A DNA stretch of 64,000 nt, taken from DAHUYF01 sp963789275. Lineage in GTDB: Bacteria; Pseudomonadota; Alphaproteobacteria; ATCC43930; CGMCC-115725. Location: assembly GCA_963789275.1 (NCBI GenBank), contig CAWBKF010000035.1:124001-188000 (forward strand), written 5' to 3'. Below the pieces are notes generated by a model. That model searched no databases. It was not told the DNA's origin and saw only the letters and a program-made list of their open reading frames with translations. Positions 47,419 to 55,746 of the stretch are shown piece after piece; position 1 is the stretch's first letter; every line of letters begins with the position of its first letter. Made by a program: the position numbers and the translations under genes.

Positions 47419-50250
47419 TCATGCCTCGGCGACATCGGGCTCGCCGCATTGGGCCAGGATGGCCGCGCGGGCCCTGTCGCGCAGCCGCAGCGCCGCCGAG
47501 AAATCGGACCCCTCGGGCGGGATCGGCTCGCCGATCCGCACCGAAACGGCGCCGTGGCGCGGAAACCATTGGTCGCCGCGCAGAATCGATCGTGTACCGC
47601 GCAAGGTGACCGGAAGGATCGGCAGGTGTTGTCGCGCCGCGGTCACGAATGCCCCCAGTCTGAAGGTCAGCAGCCCCGGGGCGCGCGTGAACGTGCCCTC
47701 GGGAAAGAAGACCAGCGCCCGTCCCGCCTTCGCCGCCAGAAGCGCCTTGTGCGCATCCTCGACCCCGCCCTCCGGATCGGCGCGCTCGACGAAGAGCGTA
47801 CCCAGCGCCTTGAGGAAACGGCCGGAAAAGAACTGCGCCTCGAGCTCCTTCTTGGCGACGAAGGCGAGCTCGCCGGACAGCGCAGCCGACAAGACCAGCG
47901 CATCGAGATAGCTGGAGTGGTTGATGATGACGATCCCGCGCTCGCCCGGTGGCCAGATTCCGATCAGCTCCAGCCGGATCCGCATGAGCCGGAACGCCAG
48001 GCGTGCGGTGCCGTGCAACAGCCCCCATCGCCAGTCGAGGCGCGGGAGAGCCAGGACCACCGGCCAGAGAAAGGCGCCCAGGCACGTCACGATGCTCCAC
48101 CACCAGGTGGCATAGCAGAGCTCGACCAGCATGCGGCCGAGGCGCCGCAACTGCGGGCCTAGGCCGGCGATCCCTAGACGCATAAGCTGGCGCCACACCG
48201 GCTGCGGATGCAGCGCCAGCCGACCGCGCTCGAAAAGCTCGCGCGCCGCGGCGCGGCGGAGCTTGCCGCTGGACGTCTTGGGGACGGTACGAGGCGGAGC
48301 CAGGACGACCTCTTCCGGCGGTGCGTCAAGCAGCCGCGCGGCAGCCTCCTCGACGCGGCGCCGCAGCGCCGATAGGGCGGCGGGATCGGTCTCGCGGGTT
48401 TCGGCGAGAACGACGACGCGCTCGGTGCCGGTGCGCGGATCCCGGGTTCCGAAGACCGCGACGCAACCCTTGCGAACACCGTCGACATCGCCGATGACGG
48501 CCTCGATTTCTTCCGGGTAGATGTGGCGGCCGGCGCGGATGATGATGTCTTTCGAGCGGCCGGTGATGAACACGTCGCCGCCGGCGATATAGGCGAGATC
48601 GCCGCTGTTGAGCCATTCGCCGTCGAAGAGCTCGCGCGTCTTGACGGGGTTGTCGAAATAGCCCGCGGTCGCAGACGGGCCGCGGAATTGCAGGTGCCCT
48701 TCCCGCCGCTCGCCAAGCTCGCCCGTCGCGTCGACAATGCGGATCTCATGGCCCGGCAAGGGCCGGCCACAGGCGACGAACTCCAGTGCGTCGGGATCGT
48801 CGCGCCCGGCCGGCCGAGCCTCGCCGTGCCTGGCCAATGCCCCGCGATCGACGCGATCGATGATCGGCGCGCGGCCGAGCGGCGGGAAGGCCAGCCCCAC
48901 GGCATTCTCGGCAAGGCCGTAGACGGGCGCCATGGCCTCCGGCCGGAAGCCATACCGCGCAAAGCGCGCCGCAAAGCGGCGAATGGTCTCCGGGCTGACC
49001 GCCTCCGATCCATTGGCCACGATCCGCAGCGAGCGGAGATCGAGGCCGGCGATGGCGGCATCCTCGACCTTGCGCAGGCATAGCTCGAAGGCGAAATTAG
49101 GCGCCGCCGAGAGCGTGCCGCCGTGCCGGTGGATCGCCCACAGCCACTGCTCTGGCCGGACGAGGAAGGTCAGCGGCGACATGACCACGAGCGGCGCCGC
49201 GAAATACAAGGTCCCCAACCAGGCGCCGATCAGCCCCATATCATGGTAAAGGGGCAGCCAGCTGACAAAGACGTCGGTGGGGCCGGCCTCCATCGCTTGG
49301 CCCAAGGCCCGGATGTTGGCCAGAAGGTTGAGGTGACTGAGGGCGACGCCTTTGGGATTCCCGGTGCTGCCCGAGGTGTACTGGAGCAGCGCGGCGCCGT
49401 GCGGCTCCACTTTGCTCGGCAGCGCACCTTCCCCCTTGCTCAGTGCTTCGACACTGACCACGTCCCTCAGGCTTTCGACTTGCAGCTTCAGCAGACGCGC
49501 GACCGCAAAGGTTTCCGGCAGCGCTACAAGCAGTACCGCGCCGGCGTTGCGGAGGATGCCGGCCTGCCGTTTGAGATGCTCCTCCAACTGCGACGGACGG
49601 GCGGGCGGATAGATCGGCGTCGGCACGCCGCCTGCGTAAAGAACGCCGAAAAAGGCGGCAAAGAAGGCTTCGCCTGTCGGCAGCATGATCGCTACCCTTT
49701 CGCCCGGCTGAACCCCCGCCTGCCGAAGACCACGCCCGACGGCGCGCGACCGCTCCGCCAGTGCGCCATAGGTCAGGCTCGTCTCCGTCCCATCGCCATG
49801 CCAATGGACGATGTGGACGCGTCCACCATGTTGCTCGACATGCCAGTCCAGCACCTCGGTGAGGGTCGTCGCGCCGTCAGGCGCGGGTTCGGCGGCCTCG
49901 TCTGCAATGTTGCGCCGAATGGCGGCATCGAAGGCCGCCGGCGTCGCCTTGGCACCTTCGAGCGCCGCGAGCAGATCCTGGAGCGTCTCCGCTTCGCCGA
50001 GCAGGCGCTCGGGCAGATGGACGGAGAATGCCCGCTCGACCCGCAACAGCAGCTCGGCGCGAGAGAGGCTGTCGAATCCCCAGTCCCGCTCGAGCGAGCT
50101 GTCGAGCCCGGCCCGCGCGCCAGCGCGCCTTCGCGGATGAAGCTCCCGATGCAGGTCCCGAGCGATGGTGACCAACCCTGCCGCGACCGTCGCGACATAT
50201 TGCGATCCCGCGCGTGGTGCTCTCGGCTGGGTGGTGAGCTCTGGCGCCAT
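47419..50250 (-). CDS. ACP - fatty acyl-AMP ligase - PlsC acyltransferase fusion
   Basis: 943 residues in three parts. Residues about 15-95 are an acyl-carrier domain with the phosphopantetheine serine in DWGFDSLSR (about Ser61). About 125-690 is a fatty acyl-AMP ligase (LQYTSGSTGNPKGVALSH, LPLYHDMGLIG, VYGLAENAVGLAF, TGRSKDIIIRAGRHIYPEEIE, KTSSGKLRR). About 720-943 is a 1-acylglycerol-phosphate-type acyltransferase with membrane segments, the NHSSYLD box (HX4D, about 778) and FPEGTFTR. The fusion suggests acyl-AMP is loaded on the in-cis carrier and handed directly to a glycerophospholipid or other acceptor. ATG at 50248-50250 begins the carrier domain; upstream codons in frame are not conserved. 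Confidence 0.88.
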   Translation of the reverse strand: MAPELTTQPRAPRAGSQYVATVAAGLVTIARDLHRELHPRRRAGARAGLDSSLERDWGFDSLSRAELLLRVERAFSVHLPERLLGEAETLQDLLAALEGAKATPAAFDAAIRRNIADEAAEPAPDGATTLTEVLDWHVEQHGGRVHIVHWHGDGTETSLTYGALAERSRAVGRGLRQAGVQPGERVAIMLPTGEAFFAAFFGVLYAGGVPTPIYPPARPSQLEEHLKRQAGILRNAGAVLLVALPETFAVARLLKLQVESLRDVVSVEALSKGEGALPSKVEPHGAALLQYTSGSTGNPKGVALSHLNLLANIRALGQAMEAGPTDVFVSWLPLYHDMGLIGAWLGTLYFAAPLVVMSPLTFLVRPEQWLWAIHRHGGTLSAAPNFAFELCLRKVEDAAIAGLDLRSLRIVANGSEAVSPETIRRFAARFARYGFRPEAMAPVYGLAENAVGLAFPPLGRAPIIDRVDRGALARHGEARPAGRDDPDALEFVACGRPLPGHEIRIVDATGELGERREGHLQFRGPSATAGYFDNPVKTRELFDGEWLNSGDLAYIAGGDVFITGRSKDIIIRAGRHIYPEEIEAVIGDVDGVRKGCVAVFGTRDPRTGTERVVVLAETRETDPAALSALRRRVEEAAARLLDAPPEEVVLAPPRTVPKTSSGKLRRAAARELFERGRLALHPQPVWRQLMRLGIAGLGPQLRRLGRMLVELCYATWWWSIVTCLGAFLWPVVLALPRLDWRWGLLHGTARLAFRLMRIRLELIGIWPPGERGIVIINHSSYLDALVLSAALSGELAFVAKKELEAQFFSGRFLKALGTLFVERADPEGGVEDAHKALLAAKAGRALVFFPEGTFTRAPGLLTFRLGAFVTAARQHLPILPVTLRGTRSILRGDQWFPRHGAVSVRIGEPIPPEGSDFSAALRLRDRARAAILAQCGEPDVAEA

Positions 50251-50429
50251 AATCTTCAATCCACGGATGGCAAGGAAATGATCGCTGGCCACTCCCGGCT
50301 TGCCGTTCGATCCGGCGGCAAAGATGCTTTGGCCGATCCCGCCGCGCATCGCCTGCAAACGGTGGTGCCGCACGAGCCATCCGTCGAGACAAGCCTGGTC
50401 AGTGCGTGGCTTCGAGGCCTTGACATGGA

Positions 50430-51746
50430 TCAAGCCCGCCGGGGCGGGCGGGATTTGGACGGCCCCTTCGCCGGTCTTGCCGGCACCTTCGCTGGCGGCA
50501 TCGGATCCCGCACCGTCAGAAGCAGCGCGAGCCCCGCCGCGAAGAAGCCGATAAGCGTGGCAATGCCCAGCCGCTGGCTGTGGGTCGCGGCGGTCACCGC
50601 GGCGACAACGGTCGGGCCGATGAAGTTGGTCAGCTTGCGGGACAGCGCGAACAGCCCGAAGAACTCCGCCTCCTGGTCGGACGGCGCCAACCGTGCCATC
50701 AGTGATCGGCTCGAAGCCTGGACCGGCCCCACGAATATGCCCAGCGCGCAGCCGGCAGACCACAGCCACGCGCGGTCCGGCGCCAGCACGGCGGCGAGGC
50801 TTGCGGCGATGAGCCCTGCCAGGGCCAGCGCGATGGTCCGCCGCGACCCGATCCGGTCGTCGACCCAGGCGAAGGCAAAGGCGCCGAGCCCGGCCATGAC
50901 GTTAAGCGCAATGCCGAATCGCACCACCTCGGAAAGACTCATGCCGAAGGTGCCGGCGGCGTATATGCCGCCAAAGGCAAAGAGCGTGGCGAGACCATCC
51001 GCATAGATCATGTGGCTCGCGAGGAAACGGGCGACGTCCCGCCGCCTCGGCAGCGTCGAAACTGTGGCACGCAGGCTTCGCATGCCTTGGCGTATTGCCG
51101 CCATGATCGGCAGGCCTCGAGAGGGCCTATCGGGCGTGAAGGCGAAGAGCGGCCAGGCGAAGAGGCCAAACCAGACGGCGACCAGCGGTCCGATGACGCG
51201 CACATGCTCGGCTTGTTCGCGGTCGAGCCCGAGCGCCGGCGTCGCCGGCCCGACGAACATCGTCAGCGTCAGCGCCAGTGCGGCGAGACCACCGAGATAG
51301 CCGAGGCCCCAGGCCCAGCCCGAGAACCGACCGAGCTGCTCCCTCGACACGATGTCCGGGAGCATCGCATTGGCGAACATGATGGCGAGCTCGAATCCGA
51401 TAGTCGCCGTTACCACGCAAGCGACCGCCCAGGGGAGGGCCGTCCTGCTCGGCTCGGCAAACCAGAGAAGGCCCGAGCCGAGCATGCAAAGCGACGCAAA
51501 CACGAACACCCACGGCTTGCGTCGCCCGCCGGCGTCCGCGATCGCGCCAAGTGGCGGGCCTAGCACGGCGACAAGGACGGCACTCATGGCGATCACGTAG
51601 CCCCACAGCGTCTGGCCGCGGATCTCATCACCGACGATGGCCGTTTCGAAATAGGCGGGAAAGACGAAGGTGATGATCAGCGTGGTGAAAGGCGCGTCGG
51701 CCCAGTCGAACAATGCCCAGGCGAACTTCCCGGCACGCCCCGCCAT
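50430..51746 (-). CDS. MFS transporter, UMF1/Atg22-like
   Basis: 438 residues with about 12 hydrophobic helices. It begins KFAWALFDWADAPFTTLIITFVFPAYF, the hallmark of the UMF1 (Atg22-like) branch of the major facilitator superfamily, with GPPLGAIADAGGRRKPW between helices 2 and 3 and a terminal basic tail. Substrate unknown; relatives are suggested to export amino acids or small metabolites. The start at 51744-51746 fits the family. Same strand as, and 179 bp upstream of, the ACP-FAAL-PlsC gene. Confidence 0.88.
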   Translation of the reverse strand: MAGRAGKFAWALFDWADAPFTTLIITFVFPAYFETAIVGDEIRGQTLWGYVIAMSAVLVAVLGPPLGAIADAGGRRKPWVFVFASLCMLGSGLLWFAEPSRTALPWAVACVVTATIGFELAIMFANAMLPDIVSREQLGRFSGWAWGLGYLGGLAALALTLTMFVGPATPALGLDREQAEHVRVIGPLVAVWFGLFAWPLFAFTPDRPSRGLPIMAAIRQGMRSLRATVSTLPRRRDVARFLASHMIYADGLATLFAFGGIYAAGTFGMSLSEVVRFGIALNVMAGLGAFAFAWVDDRIGSRRTIALALAGLIAASLAAVLAPDRAWLWSAGCALGIFVGPVQASSRSLMARLAPSDQEAEFFGLFALSRKLTNFIGPTVVAAVTAATHSQRLGIATLIGFFAAGLALLLTVRDPMPPAKVPARPAKGPSKSRPPRRA

Positions 51747-52355
51747 GAGGCTCGCGCCGGCGCCGTGATCAGATCCGGCGCGAGAACGCGCCGGCGTCCC
51801 GGTTGCGACATCAGAACGCTTCAAATGGTCTTGGCGCGCCGCATCGGGCAAGCGACGCCGGCCCTCGCATGGGCATTTAGGGCCGTCAGCATGTGACTGC
51901 TTCGGCGATTTTGCGCTTCGCCAGTCAGTTGAACGAGCCTCCCCAACATCGAGACACCGATGAGTATCCGGACCGCTCTCCCGTGTTGCCAGGGCATGGC
52001 GGCCTTCCGTGATCCTCATACTCCTTGATCGTCATCCCGCACCTTGGTGCAGGCCCCGGTGTCGAGATCGAAATCGTGACCCTTTTCATTCTTCTGAACC
52101 ATGGCACCCAAGGCTACCGGCTTTTGCCGTGTAGGTCACCGATCGGCGGCACGGCCTTGATCCAGCGAGAAAAGATCTCGCGGGCCTGCATCGCACCCAG
52201 CTCGCATTGCCGTGACGAGCGTTGAGAAAACCTGTGGGCAGAAGTCTGTCCCGATGCACGGCGGGCCTGATCAGCACGTCTTTGATCTCAAATGGGCTGA
52301 GATAATCGTGACCGCGTGGATCGGTGACATCGATCTCGTGCTCCGTTCCGGACGG
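51747..52355. other. Intergenic region without a convincing gene
   Basis: About 609 bp between the MFS gene and the acyl-carrier gene. On the minus strand a short stretch near 52020-52105 reads GHDFDLDTGACTKVRDDDQG, similar to the end of a Rieske-type ferredoxin domain, but it lacks the cluster cysteine/histidine pairs and has no proper start. It may be a decayed remnant. No repeats or clear hairpins found. Confidence 0.35.
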
Positions 52356-52593
52356 TCAGCGGCGCAGATAAGCGATGGCGCCGTCCAACGTGAACAGCTT
52401 TGGATAATCCGCCTCGGGAATGTCGATCCTGGTACGCTCATGCAGCGCCGCAATGAAGTTGAGAAAGTCCATCGAGTTCGAGATCGAGCTCCTCGCGCAG
52501 CAACGCGTTGCCCCTTAGACCCGCGAAATCAGCTTCCGGGGCGATCCCGGACAGCACGTCGAGCACTAAGCTCTTCGTCTCGGCTTCGTTCAT
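52356..52593 (-). pseudogene. Acyl carrier protein at the end of the E1/E2 operon, with one +1 frameshift
   Basis: About 78 residues once an extra base near 52487-52491 is removed: MNEAETKSLVLDVLSGIAPEAD, LREELDL, then DSMDFLNFIAALHERTRIDI and PEADYPKLFTLDGAIAYLRR. The serine in D-S-M is the predicted phosphopantetheine site, and the helical layout and length are those of a small carrier protein. The ATG overlaps the stop of the E2 gene (ATGA), so it is translated as the last gene of the dehydrogenase operon. As printed, the frame ends early, so it is either an assembly error or an inactivated copy. Confidence 0.7.
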
Positions 52594-53759
52594 AGCGTCT
52601 CCGCCTCCCGCAAAAGACGATCAATCTCGGTAAGCAGAATGCCGCCACGATGGCCGTCGCTCGCGCGGTGATCGCCAGCCAGCGTCACTCTCACGATCGG
52701 ACGCGGCCCGATTGTGCCGTCCACTACCCAGGGGCGTGTGACGACCCGGCCGATGCCGATCATCGCCACCTGTGGCGGGTAGATGATCGGCAACACGGAC
52801 TCTGCCCCGCGGTCGCCGAGGCTGGTCACAGTGACCGTCGGATCGCTCAGCTCGGAGCTGCGCAATCCAGAGCTGCGCGCCCGCAGAACGAGGTCGCGCA
52901 TCGCGACCATCAGCTCATCGAGTGAGCGGTGGTCGGCGTCGCGGATCGCCGGCGCCACCAGGCCGCCGCCTCGCAGCGCGATCGCCCAACCGATATGCAC
53001 GCCATCGCCCGGACGGAACCGCCCTTCCTCCCAGAACCCGTTCAGCTCCGGTGTCTTCGCCATCGCCAATGCCGTGGCACGCAAGAAGAATGCCGCCGGC
53101 AAGAGGCGTTCGGGCGGAGGCCGTTCGCGATTCAGCCGTTCCAGCCGCGCCAGCACATTGGAGACCTCGACCGTCTCACTCAGGTAGTAGTGCGGGATTT
53201 CCCGCTTCGACCGGCTCATCGCGGCAGCGATGGCTTGGCGCATCGCAGCGCGATCGAAGCCAGCCCGCCGTTGGACCGTCTCGCGGCCCGGAACCATGGG
53301 CGTGGCCACTTCGACGTCCGACATGGTGACTGCGCCGCCGGGCCCGGTGCCCCGCAGTCGCTGGACATCGATGCCCCGCTGGGCGGCAAGGCGGCGGGCT
53401 GCCGGTGAAATATGCCGGCGGCCTGGTGTGGCCGGAGGGACGGGCACAATGGGCGCCGGCGGTGGGACAGCCACGGCGGGTGCAGACGGGAAAGACGGCG
53501 GAGCCGCCGGCGCCGGCGCGGTCGCCGCGCTATCAAGGCGCGCGAGGATGGTACCGACCGGAACGCGTCCCCCCACCGGCACGACGATCTCCGACAGCAA
53601 GCCTTCGGCGAAGATCTCGATCTCGATTGCGCCCTTCTCCGTCTCCACGATGGCGACGACGTCGCCGCGCTTCACTCTCGCGCCGGGTTTGACCAACCAC
53701 TCGACCAGCGTGCCGGCCTCCATGTCGGCGCCGAGCGAGGGCATGCGGAAGTCGGTCAT
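52590..53759 (-). CDS. 2-oxoacid dehydrogenase complex E2 (dihydrolipoyl acyltransferase)
   Basis: 389 residues: an N-terminal lipoyl domain with lysine 42 in VETEKGAIEIE, a Pro/Ala linker (about 80-115), the peripheral-subunit-binding domain (ISPAARRLAAQRGIDVQRLRGTGPGG), and the C-terminal acyltransferase domain ending in the active-site DHRASDGHRGG (His about 364). It transfers the acyl group from lipoyl to CoA, or possibly to another carrier, in a complex with E1. No E3 gene follows in the operon. Overlaps the E1-beta stop and the carrier-protein start by 4 bp each. Confidence 0.93.
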   Translation of the reverse strand: MTDFRMPSLGADMEAGTLVEWLVKPGARVKRGDVVAIVETEKGAIEIEIFAEGLLSEIVVPVGGRVPVGTILARLDSAATAPAPAAPPSFPSAPAVAVPPPAPIVPVPPATPGRRHISPAARRLAAQRGIDVQRLRGTGPGGAVTMSDVEVATPMVPGRETVQRRAGFDRAAMRQAIAAAMSRSKREIPHYYLSETVEVSNVLARLERLNRERPPPERLLPAAFFLRATALAMAKTPELNGFWEEGRFRPGDGVHIGWAIALRGGGLVAPAIRDADHRSLDELMVAMRDLVLRARSSGLRSSELSDPTVTVTSLGDRGAESVLPIIYPPQVAMIGIGRVVTRPWVVDGTIGPRPIVRVTLAGDHRASDGHRGGILLTEIDRLLREAETL

Positions 53760-54763
53760 CCCCCCTTCACCAGCCCTCGTGCCATGGCGACGATGGCCGG
53801 TACCTGTGGCAGCGCCGCTTGTTCGAGGTGCGCGGCATAGGGGATCGGCACTTCGCGCGAGCAGACCCGGCGGATCGGCGCGTCGAGCTCGAAGAACGCC
53901 TCCTCGACGATGCGGGCAGCGATCTCGGCCGACAGCGATCCCGATTTCCAGCCTTCGTCGACGATCACCACCCGCCGGGTGCGGGCCACCGAGCCAAGTA
54001 TTGTCGCCATGTCCAGCGGACGCAGGACACGCAGGTCGATCACCTCTGCTTCGATGCCTTCTTCGTGCAACGCCGCAGCTGCCTCAAGCGTCTTGAACAG
54101 GGTTCCGCCATAGGTTACCAGCGTGATGTCGCGCCCCCGCCGGCGGATCTTTGCCGAGACGATGTCCACGCCGGTGATGTCAGGACTGAGTTCGTCCTCT
54201 CGGCCATAGAGCATCACATGTTCGAAGATCAGCACTGGATTGGGATCGTCCAGCGCAGGCTGCAGCATGTGCCGCGCATCCTCGACTGTCGCCGGCGCCA
54301 GAATCTTCAGACCAGGGATGTGCGCGTACCACCCTTCCAGGCTGTGCGAGTGCTGCGCTGCAAGTTGCCGCCCGGCGCCGGTTGCCATGCGGATCACCAA
54401 CGGAACGGCAAACTGTCCACCCGACATGTGCGGTATGGTCGCGGCGCTGTTGACAATCTGGTCCAGGGCCAGAAGGCTGAAATTCACCGTCATGATCTCG
54501 ACGATCGGGCGCATGCCCGTGATCGCCGCACCGATCCCGGCGCCGACATAGCCGGCCTCGGAGAGTGGCGTGTCGCGAATCCGCTCCTCGCCCAACTCCT
54601 CGGCGAGCCCCTTGGTCACCGCGTAGCAGCCGCCATACCGCGCGACGTCCTCGCCCATCAGGAACACGCGTGGATCGGCGAGGATGGCAGCTCGGATGGC
54701 CTGCTTGCACGCCTCGCGGTAGGTCATGCGTTGCGGCGCCGGCATGCTTGGGGCGGCGCTCAT
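53756..54763 (-). CDS. 2-oxoacid dehydrogenase E1 component, beta subunit
   Basis: 335 residues of the pyruvate/branched-chain/acetoin dehydrogenase E1-beta type: MTYREACKQAIRAAILADPRVFLMGEDVARYGG, FSLLALDQIVNSAATIPHMSGG (TPP-binding Glu/phenylalanine region), HSHSLEGWYAHIPGLKI, then the C-terminal transketolase-like domain. Works as an alpha2beta2 decarboxylase with the gene upstream. ATG at 54763 overlaps the E1-alpha TGA (ATGA); an in-frame extension to 54817 is not conserved. Confidence 0.93.
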   Translation of the reverse strand: MSAAPSMPAPQRMTYREACKQAIRAAILADPRVFLMGEDVARYGGCYAVTKGLAEELGEERIRDTPLSEAGYVGAGIGAAITGMRPIVEIMTVNFSLLALDQIVNSAATIPHMSGGQFAVPLVIRMATGAGRQLAAQHSHSLEGWYAHIPGLKILAPATVEDARHMLQPALDDPNPVLIFEHVMLYGREDELSPDITGVDIVSAKIRRRGRDITLVTYGGTLFKTLEAAAALHEEGIEAEVIDLRVLRPLDMATILGSVARTRRVVIVDEGWKSGSLSAEIAARIVEEAFFELDAPIRRVCSREVPIPYAAHLEQAALPQVPAIVAMARGLVKGG

Positions 54764-55746
54764 TGCGGCACCCGGTCCATGATGGTGAAGCGTTCCAGCT
54801 CTTCTATCGGCTCCCACGTGCCAGCCTCGGCAAAGGCGACAGCCGCGTTGACCTCGGCTGCGATGTCAGCCTCGATCCGGCCGATCTCGTCCAAATGCAA
54901 CAGCCCGGATTGCTCGAGCCAGGACTGAAGTTGCCGAATCGGGTCCTTCTTGCGCCAAGTCTCGATCTCCTGCTTGCTGCGATAGAGCTGTGCGTCGAAC
55001 ATCGAATGCGCGCGGAAGCGGTAGGTACGACACTCCAGCAGATAGGGCGCGCTCGTCCTGCGGATTTCCGCGATCGCGCGTCTCGCTGCGACCTCGACGG
55101 CAACCACGTCCATGCCATCCACTGCCGCGCTCGCCACGCGATATCCGGCCGCCTTGTGTTCGATATCGGCCTCCGCCTCGGCGCGTTTCAAAGCCATGCC
55201 CATTGCATAGAGGTTGTTCTCGCATACAAAGAGCACCGGCAGCTGCCATAGCGAGGCGAGGTTCATACTCTCGTGAAACGAGCCCTCATCCACCGCGCCG
55301 TCGCCAAAAAAGCAGGCGGTAACCGCGCTGCGTCCGAGCATCTTGTCACCCATCGCGGTGCCGACGGCAAGTGGCAGGCCGCCGCCCACGATGGCGTTGC
55401 CACCATAAAAGCGCGTTGCGCGGTCGAAGACATGCATTGAGCCGCCGCGCCCGCGGCAGCAACCTTCCTGCTTGCCGTAGAGCTCGGCCATCAGCACGTT
55501 CATTCCGACACCGCGCGCCAGCGCCTGGCCGTGTTCGCGGTAGGTGGCGACGATGCCATCCTCCGGCTGCAACGCCTCGATAACGCCGACCGAGACCGCC
55601 TCTTCCCCATCGTAGAGATGCATGAAGCCACGAATTTTTTCGCTCTGATAGAGCTCGAAGCACTTCTCTTCGAAGCGGCGGATACGCAGCATGGACGCGA
55701 GAAGATGACGCACATGCGCGTGGTCGAGACGCACCTTGTCGCTCAT
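54760..55746 (-). CDS. 2-oxoacid dehydrogenase E1 component, alpha subunit
   Basis: 328 residues. TPP-binding motif FFGDGAVDEGSFHESMNLASLWQLPVLFVCENNLYAMG (GDG at about 150, N-N some 30 residues later), RGGSMHVFDRATRFYGGNAIVGG, and PYLLECRTYRFRAHSMFD carrying the phosphorylation-loop region. Substrate (pyruvate, acetoin or branched chain) cannot be decided. The gene overlaps the acetate-CoA ligase gene upstream by 4 bp, implying translational coupling. Confidence 0.93.
   Translation of the reverse strand: MSDKVRLDHAHVRHLLASMLRIRRFEEKCFELYQSEKIRGFMHLYDGEEAVSVGVIEALQPEDGIVATYREHGQALARGVGMNVLMAELYGKQEGCCRGRGGSMHVFDRATRFYGGNAIVGGGLPLAVGTAMGDKMLGRSAVTACFFGDGAVDEGSFHESMNLASLWQLPVLFVCENNLYAMGMALKRAEAEADIEHKAAGYRVASAAVDGMDVVAVEVAARRAIAEIRRTSAPYLLECRTYRFRAHSMFDAQLYRSKQEIETWRKKDPIRQLQSWLEQSGLLHLDEIGRIEADIAAEVNAAVAFAEAGTWEPIEELERFTIMDRVPQ

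Noticed and set aside
52020..52330. Possible Rieske-like or other gene between the MFS and carrier-protein genes.
   Set aside because: Only a short similar stretch; no cluster ligands, no start and no continuous frame.
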